DNA from: Parvibaculum sp.
GTDB lineage: Bacteria > Pseudomonadota > Alphaproteobacteria > Parvibaculales > Parvibaculaceae
Assembly: GCA_002694985.1 (NCBI GenBank)
Contig: NZNS01000011.1
Span: forward strand, 248,001-312,000
Direction: 5' to 3'
DNA: 64,000 bases
A model generated the notes under the pieces. The model was not told the DNA's origin and searched no databases. It saw only the letters and a program-made list of their open reading frames with translations. Within the stretch, counting starts at the first letter, position 1; each line of letters starts with the position of its first letter. The translations under genes and the position numbers were made by a program. Positions 38,779-48,539 of this stretch are shown here, piece by piece.

Positions 38779-38805
38779 GGCGGGTCTTAGGGCCCGCCTT
38801 TTTTT
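38779..38805 (+). terminator. Rho-independent terminator after mdh
   Basis: GGCGGG and CCCGCC form the stem with an eight-base loop, followed by seven T residues. Confidence 0.85.
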
Positions 38806-38896
38806 ATTGGCATTTTGTGTGCCAATATGACTTGTTTGCAGGCAGATCATTTCCATATAATGCTCTTCATTAATCAGCGCCGGGGAGGCTCAGGAA

Positions 38897-39973
38897 ATGA
38901 AACGTTTGATGGCTGCTGCAATCAGCCTGGTGGTGGCGATTGCCGCGATCGGTTTCGGTATCATCTGGTTTTTGCCTTCGGCGCAGGACGCGATCATGGC
39001 GCGCGTGGTCGCCTCGAATGTTGCCGTCACTACGGCGGTTCTCGATGAAGATGCGCTTCATGTCGTGCTGTGTGGTACCGGGTCGCCTGTACCGGACCCC
39101 GAGCGAGCGCAGTCCTGTGCCATCGTCTATGCGGGTGGCAAGGTTTTCATGGTCGATTCCGGGCTTGGCGGCTGGGAAAGGCTTGCCCGGTTTCGGCTTC
39201 CCGTTGATGACCTGACGGCTATTTTGCTGACCCATTTCCATTCCGATCACATCAGCGGTATTCCCGATATTGCGCTTAACAGCTGGGCCTCCGGCCGCCG
39301 CGAGGCGCTTGTTCTTTACGGCCCGCCCGGCGTCGAGACGGTCGCGAAGGGCTTCGACCTCGCGTACTCGCTTGATGATGGCTACCGGATTGCTCACCAC
39401 GGAGCCGATTTCTTCGTTGCCGAAGGGGCGGACTATCTGCCGATCGTGGTCGATGTGCCGGACCGTCATGCAGGCGTTACCGTCTTCGATGAGGGCGGCG
39501 TCAAGGTTACGGCCTTCAGGGTCAGCCATGAGCCGGTCGACCAGGCTTATGGCTACAGGATCGATTACAAGGGGCGCTCCGTCGTCTTCAGCGGCGATAC
39601 GAAGAAGGACGAGAATGTCGCGACGTTCGCCAGGGGCGCCGATGTGCTGATCCATGAGGCTCTTGCGGACCATATGGTGGGGCTGCTGGAGCAGGGGCTG
39701 GATGACACAGGCGACCGCCGCGCCAAGGTGATGCATGACATCCCCGATTATCACGCAACGCCTGTGCAGGCCGCGGAAATCGCCAACGAGGCAGGTGTGA
39801 AGCTGCTCGTCTACACGCATATCGTGCCCCGATTGCCGAATGCATTGGCGGAGAGGGTCTTTCTGCGCGGTGTCTCCGCCATACGAAGCGGTGGCGTCGA
39901 ATTGGGCTATGACGGGCTCTATCTTGAGCTTCCGGCCGGTTCGGAAAAGATCGTCGAACACGACCTCCGCTGA
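38897..39973 (+). CDS. Membrane-anchored MBL-fold hydrolase (RNase Z-like)
   Basis: 358 residues. A membrane helix at residues about 5-28 precedes a metallo-beta-lactamase fold with THFHSDHISG (HxHxDH), SHEPVDQAYGYRI, FSGDTKKD and the late TH at YTHIVP. The order of ligands and the GTGSPVPDPERAQSC opening resemble RNase Z/arylsulfatase-type enzymes, but the anchor implies a periplasmic or membrane-surface substrate. Stands alone after the mdh terminator. Confidence 0.82.
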   Translation: MKRLMAAAISLVVAIAAIGFGIIWFLPSAQDAIMARVVASNVAVTTAVLDEDALHVVLCGTGSPVPDPERAQSCAIVYAGGKVFMVDSGLGGWERLARFRLPVDDLTAILLTHFHSDHISGIPDIALNSWASGRREALVLYGPPGVETVAKGFDLAYSLDDGYRIAHHGADFFVAEGADYLPIVVDVPDRHAGVTVFDEGGVKVTAFRVSHEPVDQAYGYRIDYKGRSVVFSGDTKKDENVATFARGADVLIHEALADHMVGLLEQGLDDTGDRRAKVMHDIPDYHATPVQAAEIANEAGVKLLVYTHIVPRLPNALAERVFLRGVSAIRSGGVELGYDGLYLELPAGSEKIVEHDLR

Positions 39974-39987
39974 CGCAGCGTCATAAG

Positions 39988-40013
39988 CCGTAGCGCCACC
40001 GGCGGCGCTACGG
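39988..40013 (+). terminator. Hairpin after the MBL-fold gene
   Basis: CCGTAGCGCC and GGCGCTACGG form a perfect ten-pair stem around ACCGGC. There is no T run, but the position, 14 bases beyond the stop, fits a transcript end. Confidence 0.6.
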
Positions 40014-40073
40014 AAACGGATTTCCAGAAAGAGAAAAGCCGCTATTACAGGCGCGGGCGTGACGATCTCCCGG

Positions 40074-40101
40074 TTGCGCCCACCCGCTCGGGTGGTATAA
40101 C
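40074..40101 (+). promoter_or_regulatory. sucC promoter whose spacer is an inverted repeat
   Basis: TTGCGC at 40074-40079 and TATAAC at 40096-40101 are separated by 16 bases. That spacer is exactly CCACCC-GCTC-GGGTGG, a perfect inverted repeat at 40080-40095. sucC starts 87 bases downstream. Confidence 0.55.
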
Positions 40102-40187
40102 TCCGAGCCATCCGACATACCTATCGGTCGATTTTTTCCTTCTGGCGACGCGGATTCCCGCGCCGCTCTCCAGCCGGACGGTTTTTC

Positions 40188-41357
40188 ATGAATATTCACG
40201 AATACCAGGCCAAGGCCGTGCTCGCGAAGTACGACGTGCCGGTGCCCCGCGGGCATGCGGCGTTCACTCCCGAAGAAGCAGTGGCGAAGGCCAAGGAACT
40301 GGGCGGGCCGGTTTGGGTCGTCAAGGCGCAGATTCATGCGGGCGGCCGCGGCAAGGCCGGCGGCGTCAAGGTGGTGAAGTCGGTCGAGGATGTCGAGAAG
40401 GAGGCAAAGCGCCTTCTCGGTTCAACACTCGTCACGCACCAGACGGGCCCCGAAGGCAAGGAAGTGCATCGCCTCTACATCGAGGAAGGCTCCTCGATCG
40501 AACGCGAACTCTACCTCTCCGTGCTTGTCGATCGCGCGACTTCGCGCATTTCCTTCATCGTTTCGACTGAAGGCGGCATGGATATCGAGGAAGTTGCGGC
40601 AAAGACGCCGGAAAAGATTCTCAGCTTCTCGGTTGACCCCGCCTCGGGCATCAGCAGCTTCCATGGCCGTAAGGTGGCTTATGCACTGGGTCTCGAAGGC
40701 GATCAGGTGAAGAAGGGCGTTGCCCTCATCGAAAAGCTCTACAAGGCCTTCGTTAGCGAAGACATGAGCATGCTCGAGATCAACCCGCTCGTCGTCACGG
40801 GCGAGGGCGATGTGGTCTGCCTCGACGCGAAGGTGAATTTCGACTCGAACGCGCTTTACCGCCACAAGGATATCGTCGAGTTGCGCGACCTTACGGAAGA
40901 AGATCCGGCGGAAGTCGAGGCGTCCAAGTACGACCTCAACTACATCAAGCTCGACGGCAAGATCGGTTGCATGGTGAACGGCGCGGGCCTTGCCATGGCG
41001 ACGATGGATATCATCAAGCTCTATGGCTCCGAACCTGCGAACTTCCTCGATGTCGGCGGTGGCGCGACCAAGGAAAAGGTGACGGCCGCCTTCAAGATCA
41101 TCCTCTCCGACTCGAGCGTTGAAGGCATTCTCGTCAACATCTTCGGGGGCATCATGCGCTGCGACATTATCGCGGAAGGCGTCGTTGCCGCCGCGAAGGA
41201 AGTGTCGCTCGGCGTACCGCTCGTCGTTCGTCTGGAAGGCACGAATGTCGATCTTGGCAAGAAGATCATGGCGGAATCCGGCTTGCCCATCATCTCCGCC
41301 GACAACCTCGCCGACGCGGCCGAGAAGATCGTCAAAGCCGTGAAGGAGGCCGCATAA
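40188..41357 (+). CDS. sucC: Succinyl-CoA synthetase beta subunit
   Basis: 389 residues. The N terminus [20 protein letters not shown] and the ATP-grasp region [20 protein letters not shown] are present, as are [13 protein letters not shown] and the loop [19 protein letters not shown]. With SucD it makes ATP or GTP from succinyl-CoA. Its stop overlaps the sucD start by one base. Confidence 0.98.
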   Translation: MNIHEYQAKAVLAKYDVPVPRGHAAFTPEEAVAKAKELGGPVWVVKAQIHAGGRGKAGGVKVVKSVEDVEKEAKRLLGSTLVTHQTGPEGKEVHRLYIEEGSSIERELYLSVLVDRATSRISFIVSTEGGMDIEEVAAKTPEKILSFSVDPASGISSFHGRKVAYALGLEGDQVKKGVALIEKLYKAFVSEDMSMLEINPLVVTGEGDVVCLDAKVNFDSNALYRHKDIVELRDLTEEDPAEVEASKYDLNYIKLDGKIGCMVNGAGLAMATMDIIKLYGSEPANFLDVGGGATKEKVTAAFKIILSDSSVEGILVNIFGGIMRCDIIAEGVVAAAKEVSLGVPLVVRLEGTNVDLGKKIMAESGLPIISADNLADAAEKIVKAVKEAA

Positions 41358-42232
41358 TGTCCGTTCTCGTCGACAAGAACACCAAGGTCATCTGTCAGGG
41401 CTTTACCGGCAATCAGGGTACGTTCCATTCGGAACAGGCGATTGCTTATGGCACGAAGATGGTTGGCGGCGTGAGCCCCGGCAAGGGCGGTACGAAGCAT
41501 CTCGATCTTCCCGTTTTCAACACGGTTGCCGAAGCGGTCGAGAAGACGGGTGCGACGGCTTCCGCAATCTACGTTCCGCCGCCCTTCGCAGCCGACGCGA
41601 TCCTTGAAGCCATCGATGCCGGTATCGAGCTTGCCGTCTGCATCACCGAGGGCATTCCCGTCCTCGACATGGTCAAGGTGAAGCGTGCGCTTTCGGGTTC
41701 GAAGACGCGCCTCGTCGGTCCGAACTGCCCTGGCGTCATCACGCCGGGCCAGTGCAAGATCGGCATCATGCCGGGCCATATTCACAAGCCGGGTTCGGTC
41801 GGCATCGTGTCGCGCTCGGGTACGCTGACCTATGAAGCGGTTGCCCAGACTACGGCGGCGGGCCTTGGTCAGACGACCTGCATCGGCATTGGCGGCGACC
41901 CCGTTAACGGCACGAACTTCATCGATTGCCTCGAGATGTTCCTTGGCGACCCCGACACGAAGTCGATGATCATGATCGGTGAAATCGGTGGCACGGCCGA
42001 AGAAGAGGCGGCTGAGTTCCTCAAGGCGTCCAAGGTGAAGAAGCCGGTCGTCGGCTTCATTGCGGGCGTCACGGCCCCTCCGGGCCGCCGCATGGGTCAT
42101 GCGGGCGCGATCATCTCGGGCGGCAAGGGCGGTGCGGAAGACAAGATGGAGGCGATGCGCTCGGCCGGCATCACTGTCGCGGCTTCCCCCTCGGCGCTCG
42201 GCACGACGCTTGTCGAGGTTCTCGGCAAGTAA
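41357..42232 (+). CDS. sucD: Succinyl-CoA synthetase alpha subunit
   Basis: 291 residues. CoA-binding Rossmann part begins [17 protein letters not shown]; the phosphohistidine loop is [18 protein letters not shown], and [21 protein letters not shown] is a family signature. Coupled to sucC. Confidence 0.98.
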   Translation: MSVLVDKNTKVICQGFTGNQGTFHSEQAIAYGTKMVGGVSPGKGGTKHLDLPVFNTVAEAVEKTGATASAIYVPPPFAADAILEAIDAGIELAVCITEGIPVLDMVKVKRALSGSKTRLVGPNCPGVITPGQCKIGIMPGHIHKPGSVGIVSRSGTLTYEAVAQTTAAGLGQTTCIGIGGDPVNGTNFIDCLEMFLGDPDTKSMIMIGEIGGTAEEEAAEFLKASKVKKPVVGFIAGVTAPPGRRMGHAGAIISGGKGGAEDKMEAMRSAGITVAASPSALGTTLVEVLGK

Positions 42233-42258
42233 TCGAGCTGTTATCTAGGTTATTCGAG

Positions 42259-42295
42259 CGGGGTGCCCGGGGTTCGGGCGCCCCGTTTCGTTATT
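42259..42295 (+). terminator. Terminator after sucD
   Basis: CGGGGTGCCC and GGGCGCCCCG pair, with one G-U or mismatch near the middle, around GGGGTTC, then TTTCGTTATTT. It separates sucCD from the 2-oxoglutarate dehydrogenase genes. Confidence 0.75.
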
Positions 42296-42482
42296 TACGG
42301 CTTTCTTCGCCGTTTTTGGCATTTTGCGCCTGTTTGCTGCTTCGCCGGTGTTAATCCGTCACAGAGCGCCTATATTCCTTAGGTGAATGCTTGATTTGGC
42401 CCTTTTTCTGGGGGCTCTCCAAAATGTGCCTCAACGGCAAATCCCGTTTGACGGCGCGTTGCCTCTATGGCAATTTTCTGTC

Positions 42483-45400
42483 ATGAAGCTCACCGACTGG
42501 CTCGAATCCAATGGTCTCACGGCAAGCGCCTTTGCCGAACAGCTTGGTGTGTCCGTTTCCACGGTCACGCGCTGTATGAACGGCCAGCGTCGCCCCGAAT
42601 GGCAGACGCTCGATGCGATCTACAAGGCCACGGGCGGTCAGGTGACCCCGAATGATTTTTTGTCCGACGACACGGCTCTTCAGGGAGCGGTTCAGGCCGC
42701 GCCGCAGCCAAATGGACCCGATACCATGAGCAAGAATGGTGAGAACGACCGCATGGAGCGGACGTCCTTCCTCTATGGCGCGAACGCGCCTTTCGTGGAA
42801 GAGCTCTATGCGCGTTATCAGGAAAGCCCCTCTTCGGTCGACCCCGAATGGCGAACTTTCTTCGAGGGGTTGGGCGATGCGCCCGAGGATGTACTCAAGG
42901 AGGCGAAAGGTGCCTCCTGGCAGCGTACCGATTGGCCAATCCCTGCCAATGGCGAACTGGTAAGCGCGCTTGACGGCAATTGGGGCCCGGCAATGGCCGA
43001 GGCGGGCAAGGTTCGCGGCAAGATCGAACAGCGCCAGCCTGCCGCCAGCGAGGATGAAATTCGGGCGGCGACGCTCGATTCCGTCCGTGCCCTGATGATG
43101 ATCCGTGCCTACCGGATTCGCGGTCACCTCGACGCCGATATCGATCCGCTCGCACTTCGTCCGAAGTCGCAGCACCCCGAGCTTCAGCCCGAGAGCTATG
43201 GCTTCGGCCCCGACGATCTCGATCGGCCGATCTTCATTGATCATGTGCTTGGCCTCGAGACGGCAACCGTGCGCGAGATGCTCGATATTCTACGCCGTAC
43301 CTATTGCGGTACGCTCGCCGTCGAGTTCATGCATATCGGCGACCCGGAAGAGAAGGCCTGGATTCAGGAGCGCATCGAAGGGCCGGACAAGGAAATCGCC
43401 TTCACCGACATGGGCCGCTCAGCCATTCTGGACAAGCTGATTGCGGCTGAAGGCTTCGAGAAATTCTGCGGCGTGAAGTATGTCGGCACCAAGCGGTTTG
43501 GTCTCGATGGTGCGGAATCGATCATCCCCGCGCTCGAACAGGTCATCAAGCGCGGCGGCGCGCTCGGCGTGAAGGAAATCGTTTTCGGCATGGCCCATCG
43601 TGGCCGCCTCAACGTTCTTACCAACGTCATGTCGAAGCCCTATCGCGCGGTCTTTCATGAATTCAAGGGCGGCTCGTCCACGCCGGAAGATGTCGACGGC
43701 TCGGGCGACGTGAAGTATCACCTCGGCGCATCGTCAGACCGCGAGTTCGACGGCAACAAGGTGCATCTCTCCCTCACCGCCAATCCGTCGCATCTCGAAA
43801 TCGTTGATCCCGTCGTGCTCGGCAAGGCGCGCGCGAAACAGGACCAGCATCACGACCGTCAACGCGGGACAGTGATCCCGCTTCTCATTCACGGCGATGC
43901 CGCCTTTGCCGGCCAGGGCATCGTTGCCGAATGTCTCGGTCTTTCCGACCTCAAGGGGCATCGCACCGGCGGCTCGATCCATTTCATCGTGAACAACCAG
44001 ATCGGCTTCACCACGAGTCCGATCAACAGTCGCTCCTCACCTTATCCTTCCGATGTCGCGAAGATGGTGCAGGCGCCGATCTTTCATGTGAACGGTGACG
44101 ACCCCGAAGCCGTGGTTCATGCCGCGAAGATCGCGACGGAATTCCGTCAGCGTTTCAACAAGCCGGTCGTTATCGACATGTTCTGTTATCGCCGCTTCGG
44201 TCACAATGAAGGCGATGACCCGAGCATGACGCAGCCCTTGATGTACGAGAAGATCAAGGGGCATCCGACGACGCTCCAGATCTATTCGAAGCGTCTTATC
44301 GAGGGCGGTCTCATGTCGGCCGAAGAGGTCGAGGAGCGCGTGGCTGCTTTCCGCGCGCAGCTTGAGGAAGATTTCGAGGCTGTATCGACCTTCCGCCCCA
44401 ACAAGGCGGACTGGCTCGATGGGCGCTGGTCTGGTCTCAGCAAGGCCGAAGGCGAGGCGCGCCGCGGCGAGACGGCGGTCGAAATCAGGAAGCTCAAGGA
44501 GATCGGCCGCAAGATTACCGAGGTGCCCGACGATTTTCACATTCACAAGACCGTCCAGCGCTTCATGGATAATCGCCGCAAGGCAATCGAGACAGGCGAG
44601 AATATCGACTGGTCGACGGCGGAAGCGCTTGCTTTCGGATCGTTGCTCGACGAAGGCATCAAGGTGCGTCTATCGGGGCAGGATTCCGAACGCGGTACTT
44701 TCGTCCAGCGCCATTCCGTGCTGAACGACCAGAAGACCGAAGACCGCTACGTGCCGCTCAACAATATTTCAGACGAACAGGCCGAATACGAAGTCATCAA
44801 CTCGATGCTCTCGGAGGCCGCCGTGCTCGGTTTCGAGTATGGCTACAGCCTTGCCGAACCCAATGCACTGGTCCTCTGGGAAGCGCAGTTCGGCGATTTT
44901 GCGAACGGCGCACAGGTCGTGATCGATCAGTTTATTTCGTCGGGCGAACGCAAGTGGCTGCGCATGTCGGGTCTCGTGATGCTGTTGCCCCACGGTTATG
45001 AGGGGCAGGGGCCGGAGCACTCTTCCGCACGTCTCGAACGCTATCTGCAGATGTGTGCGGAAGACAACATGCAGGTTGCGAACTGCACGACGCCTATGAA
45101 TTATTTCCACATTCTGCGCCGTCAAATGCACCGCAACTTCCGCAAACCGCTCATCCTGATGACGCCGAAGTCGCTGCTGCGCCACAAGCGCGCCGTGTCG
45201 ACCCTGAAGGAATTCGGTCCGGGCTCGTCCTTCCACCGCGTATTGTGGGACGATGCGGAGATGCTGCCGGACCAGAAGATCAAGCTTGTCGCCGACAAGG
45301 AGATCACGCGCGTCGTTCTTTGTTCGGGCAAGGTCTATTACGACCTCTACGAGGAACGCGAACGGCGGGGCATCACGGATGTCTATCTCATGCGCGTCGA

Positions 45401-45674
45401 ACAGCTTTACCCGTTCCCCGCGAAGTCACTGATGACGGAGCTTTCGCGCTTCCCGGATGCCGAATTCGTGTGGTGTCAGGAAGAACCCAAGAATATGGGC
45501 GCATGGAATTTCATCGAACCCAATATCGAATGGGTGCTCAATCATCTCGGTACGCGCTATCGCCGCGCTTCCTATGCAGGGCGCCCGGCTTCTGCTTCGA
45601 CGGCGACGGGTCTCATGAGCAAGCACAACCAGGAACTCAATCAGCTTCTTTCGGAGGCGCTCCGGATCGACTGA
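42483..45674 (+). CDS. sucA: 2-oxoglutarate dehydrogenase E1 with N-terminal Cro-like helix-turn-helix
   Basis: The open frame from the ATG at 42483 gives 1063 residues, against about 950-990 for normal E1. Residues 1 to about 60 (MKLTDWLESNGLTASAFAEQ, then LGVSVSTVTRCMNGQRRPEW and TGGQVTPNDFL) are a clear XRE/Cro-type DNA-binding domain with good codon use. A linker leads to MSKNGENDRMERTSFLYGAN, the usual E1 N terminus, at 42726. The E1 body has HRGRLNVL and the ThDP region. Translation might also begin at 42726, but neither ATG has a clear ribosome site. E1 decarboxylates 2-oxoglutarate and works with the sucB and lpd products encoded next. Confidence 0.93.
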   Translation: MKLTDWLESNGLTASAFAEQLGVSVSTVTRCMNGQRRPEWQTLDAIYKATGGQVTPNDFLSDDTALQGAVQAAPQPNGPDTMSKNGENDRMERTSFLYGANAPFVEELYARYQESPSSVDPEWRTFFEGLGDAPEDVLKEAKGASWQRTDWPIPANGELVSALDGNWGPAMAEAGKVRGKIEQRQPAASEDEIRAATLDSVRALMMIRAYRIRGHLDADIDPLALRPKSQHPELQPESYGFGPDDLDRPIFIDHVLGLETATVREMLDILRRTYCGTLAVEFMHIGDPEEKAWIQERIEGPDKEIAFTDMGRSAILDKLIAAEGFEKFCGVKYVGTKRFGLDGAESIIPALEQVIKRGGALGVKEIVFGMAHRGRLNVLTNVMSKPYRAVFHEFKGGSSTPEDVDGSGDVKYHLGASSDREFDGNKVHLSLTANPSHLEIVDPVVLGKARAKQDQHHDRQRGTVIPLLIHGDAAFAGQGIVAECLGLSDLKGHRTGGSIHFIVNNQIGFTTSPINSRSSPYPSDVAKMVQAPIFHVNGDDPEAVVHAAKIATEFRQRFNKPVVIDMFCYRRFGHNEGDDPSMTQPLMYEKIKGHPTTLQIYSKRLIEGGLMSAEEVEERVAAFRAQLEEDFEAVSTFRPNKADWLDGRWSGLSKAEGEARRGETAVEIRKLKEIGRKITEVPDDFHIHKTVQRFMDNRRKAIETGENIDWSTAEALAFGSLLDEGIKVRLSGQDSERGTFVQRHSVLNDQKTEDRYVPLNNISDEQAEYEVINSMLSEAAVLGFEYGYSLAEPNALVLWEAQFGDFANGAQVVIDQFISSGERKWLRMSGLVMLLPHGYEGQGPEHSSARLERYLQMCAEDNMQVANCTTPMNYFHILRRQMHRNFRKPLILMTPKSLLRHKRAVSTLKEFGPGSSFHRVLWDDAEMLPDQKIKLVADKEITRVVLCSGKVYYDLYEERERRGITDVYLMRVEQLYPFPAKSLMTELSRFPDAEFVWCQEEPKNMGAWNFIEPNIEWVLNHLGTRYRRASYAGRPASASTATGLMSKHNQELNQLLSEALRID

Positions 45675-45711
45675 TCCCCGCCCCGCAGAACGTTCGGAAA
45701 GGTGAACCTCA

Positions 45712-46980
45712 ATGGCGACGGAAATTCGCGTGCCCACGCTTGGCGAGTCGGTGACTGAAGCCACCGTCGCGCAATGGTACAAGAAGCCGGGCGACAGCGT
45801 CGCGGCGGACGAACCGCTTGTCGAGCTGGAAACCGACAAGGTGACGGTGGAAGTTCCGGCACCTTCGGCAGGCATTCTTTCTGAAATCATCGCCAAGGAT
45901 GGCGAGACGGTGGAGGTTGGTGCACTGCTTGGCCAGATCGGCGAAGGCAAGGGTGCTGCTCCTGCTCCGAAGAAGGAAGAGCCCAAAAAGACCGAAGCGA
46001 AAACCGAAGCGAAAACCGAAGTCTCGCCCGATCCAAAGAAGGAAGAGCCGAAGCAGGAAGAGGCCAAGGGCCCGTCGAAGCCCGCCGATGCCGAACCCTC
46101 TCCGGCCGTTCGCCGTGTGGCTGCCGAGAATGATCTCGATGTGTCGAAGGTCAAGGGGACGGGCAAGGGCGGCCGGGTGACGAAGGCGGATGCCGAAGAG
46201 GCCGCTTCCTCCGCGAAGGCCCCGTCTCCGGCGAAAGCACCGGAAGCGCCGGTTCGCGCGCCCGCGCCCGCCGATCAAGGCGCACGCGAGGAGCGCGTGA
46301 AGATGACGCGGCTGCGCAAAACCATCGCGACGCGTCTCAAGGAAGCGCAGAACACGGCGGCGATGCTCACCACCTTCAACGAGGTGGACATGACGAACGT
46401 CATGGCGCTCCGCGCGCAGTACAAGGATCTCTTCGAGAAGAAACATGGCGTGCGCGTCGGCTTCATGGGGTTCTTCGTAAAGGCCTGCATCCATGCGCTG
46501 CAAGAGCTTCCGGCCGTCAATGCAGAGATCGATGGCGAGGAGCTCGTCTACAAGAATTACTACAATATCGGTGTCGCGGTCGGCACGGAGCGTGGCCTTG
46601 TTGTGCCCGTCATTCGCGATGCCCAGGATCTCTCGATCGCCGATATCGAAAAGACGATCAACGATTTCGGACGCCGCGCGCGCGACGGGGCTCTCAAGCT
46701 CGATGAGCTGCAAGGCGGCACCTTCACGATCTCGAATGGCGGCGTCTATGGCTCGCTCATGTCGACGCCGATTCTCAATGCCCCGCAATCCGGCATTCTC
46801 GGCATGCACAAGATCCAGGAGCGGCCGATGGTCGTCGACGGGAAGATCGAAATCCGTCCGATGATGTATCTCGCGCTCTCCTACGATCACCGCATCGTCG
46901 ACGGCAAGGAAGCTGTCACCTTCCTTGTCCGCGTGAAGGAATCGCTGGAAGACCCGCAGCGTCTGCTGCTCGACCTCTGA
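45712..46980 (+). CDS. sucB: Dihydrolipoyl succinyltransferase, E2 of 2-oxoglutarate dehydrogenase
   Basis: 422 residues. Lipoyl domain (residues about 1-78) with lipoylated lysine in [11 protein letters not shown]; a long Lys/Glu-rich linker with KKEEPKK and AKTE repeats; the E3-binding segment [30 protein letters not shown]; and the catalytic core ending [16 protein letters not shown]. One lipoyl domain, as usual in E2o. Ribosome site GGAAAGGTGAACCTCA precedes the ATG. Confidence 0.97.
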   Translation: MATEIRVPTLGESVTEATVAQWYKKPGDSVAADEPLVELETDKVTVEVPAPSAGILSEIIAKDGETVEVGALLGQIGEGKGAAPAPKKEEPKKTEAKTEAKTEVSPDPKKEEPKQEEAKGPSKPADAEPSPAVRRVAAENDLDVSKVKGTGKGGRVTKADAEEAASSAKAPSPAKAPEAPVRAPAPADQGAREERVKMTRLRKTIATRLKEAQNTAAMLTTFNEVDMTNVMALRAQYKDLFEKKHGVRVGFMGFFVKACIHALQELPAVNAEIDGEELVYKNYYNIGVAVGTERGLVVPVIRDAQDLSIADIEKTINDFGRRARDGALKLDELQGGTFTISNGGVYGSLMSTPILNAPQSGILGMHKIQERPMVVDGKIEIRPMMYLALSYDHRIVDGKEAVTFLVRVKESLEDPQRLLLDL

Positions 46981-46989
46981 GGTATATCA

Positions 46990-48381
46990 ATGGCTGATGC
47001 ATTCGACCTTGTAGTGATTGGCGCGGGCCCCGGCGGCTATGAATGCGCGATCAAGGCGGCGCAGCTCGGCCTCAAGGTCGCTTGCGTCGAAAAGCGCGAC
47101 CGTCTGGGCGGAACCTGTCTCAATATCGGCTGTATTCCCTCCAAGGCCTTGCTTCACGCCTCCGAGCTTTTCCACGAAGCGGGAACGAGCTTCTCGGATA
47201 TGGGCATCGAGGTTTCGAAGCCGAAGCTCAATCTCAAGCAGATGCTTGCCTTCAAGGACGAAGCCATCGACGGCAACACCAAGGGCATCGAGTTCCTCTT
47301 CAAGAAGAACAAGATCGAATGGGTGAAGGGAGAGGGCGTCATCGACGCGCCGGGCAAGGTGAAAGTTGGTGATCGTGTCCTTGAGACAAAGAACATCGTC
47401 ATCGCCACGGGCTCGGATGTAGCAAAGCTGCCGGGCGTCGAAATTGACGAGAAGACAGTCGTCTCCTCCACCGGCGCGCTCGAACTCGGCAAGGTGCCTG
47501 GCAAGCTCGTCGTCGTCGGCGGTGGCGTGATCGGTCTCGAGCTCGGCTCGGTCTGGCGCCGTCTCGGTGCGGAAGTCACCGTGGTCGAGTTTCTCGACAA
47601 TATCCTGCCGGGTATGGATGGCGAGGTCGTGAAGAATTTCACTCGCACGCTCAAGAAGCAGGGCTTCACCTTCAAACTCGGCACGAAGGTGACGAAGGTC
47701 GAGAAGCAGAAATCCGGCCTCAAGGTGAGTGTCGAGCCGGCCAAGGGTGGCGATACGGAAGTGCTCGATGCCGATGTCGTTCTTGTCGCTATCGGGCGCG
47801 TTGCCTATACGGAGGGGCTCGGCCTCGACAAGGCAGGCGTTGCGACCGACAAGCGCGGACGTGTCGAGGTTGATGAGAACTTCAAGACCAATGTCGACGG
47901 GATCTACGCGCTTGGCGATTGCATTGCCGGGCCCATGCTCGCCCACAAGGCGATGGAGGAGGGCGTTGCGCTGGCGGAACGTCTCGCGGGCCATTATGGC
48001 GCGGTTAACTATGATGCCATTCCGGGTGTCGTCTATACCTCGCCGGAAGTTGCCTCTGTCGGCAAGACGGAAGAGCAGCTCAAGGAAGCAGGTATCGAAT
48101 ATAATGTCGGCAAGTTCCCCTTCACGGCCAATGGCCGCGCCAAGGCGAACAAGACGACCGACGGCTTCGTCAAGATTCTCGCCGACAAGAAGACCGATCG
48201 CGTGCTCGGGGTTCACATCATTGGCGTAAATGGCGGCGAGATGATCGCGGAAGCCGTCATCGCAATGGAGCTATCGGCAAGCTCCGAGGACATCGCGCGT
48301 ATCTGCTTTGCTCATCCGACCATGTCGGAAGCGGTGAAGGAAGCCGCGCTTGCCGTCACCGGCCTTCCCATCCACATGTGA
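46990..48381 (+). CDS. lpd: Dihydrolipoamide dehydrogenase, E3
   Basis: 463 residues. FAD motif [19 protein letters not shown], redox disulfide [19 protein letters not shown] motif [20 protein letters not shown] and the C-terminal HAHPT-type dimer motif in the form [14 protein letters not shown]. It re-oxidises the lipoyl arms of the E2 encoded directly upstream. The 3' end overlaps a minus-strand relic. Confidence 0.97.
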   Translation: MADAFDLVVIGAGPGGYECAIKAAQLGLKVACVEKRDRLGGTCLNIGCIPSKALLHASELFHEAGTSFSDMGIEVSKPKLNLKQMLAFKDEAIDGNTKGIEFLFKKNKIEWVKGEGVIDAPGKVKVGDRVLETKNIVIATGSDVAKLPGVEIDEKTVVSSTGALELGKVPGKLVVVGGGVIGLELGSVWRRLGAEVTVVEFLDNILPGMDGEVVKNFTRTLKKQGFTFKLGTKVTKVEKQKSGLKVSVEPAKGGDTEVLDADVVLVAIGRVAYTEGLGLDKAGVATDKRGRVEVDENFKTNVDGIYALGDCIAGPMLAHKAMEEGVALAERLAGHYGAVNYDAIPGVVYTSPEVASVGKTEEQLKEAGIEYNVGKFPFTANGRAKANKTTDGFVKILADKKTDRVLGVHIIGVNGGEMIAEAVIAMELSASSEDIARICFAHPTMSEAVKEAALAVTGLPIHM

Positions 48382-48535
48382 AGCCTCCGCGCCTCAGACG
48401 GGTTTCAGCGGCGAAGATGAGATGAACCTGCCGGAGATTGGGCTGCGATCCTTCGATCAGTTCGATGCGCGCCGTGTTGGCCTTCCGCATGGTGTGCGTG
48501 GCGCTGACGCTTACGGCGATGACGGAACCTTGCAT
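48356..48535 (-). pseudogene. Relic of a MOSC-domain protein gene
   Basis: A 59-codon frame begins five bases after the xerC stop on the same strand. Residues 1-27 (MQGSVIAVSVSATHT...IELI) match the start of MOSC proteins, then EGSQPNLRQVHLI matches a motif that in intact members lies about 20 residues further on, after the VEGDAHAG...HRSRV segment. That segment is deleted, and the frame then runs into unrelated sequence inside the lpd 3' end. So most of the domain is gone. Identification rests on memory of the family pattern. Confidence 0.6.
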
Positions 48536-48539
48536 CGAA

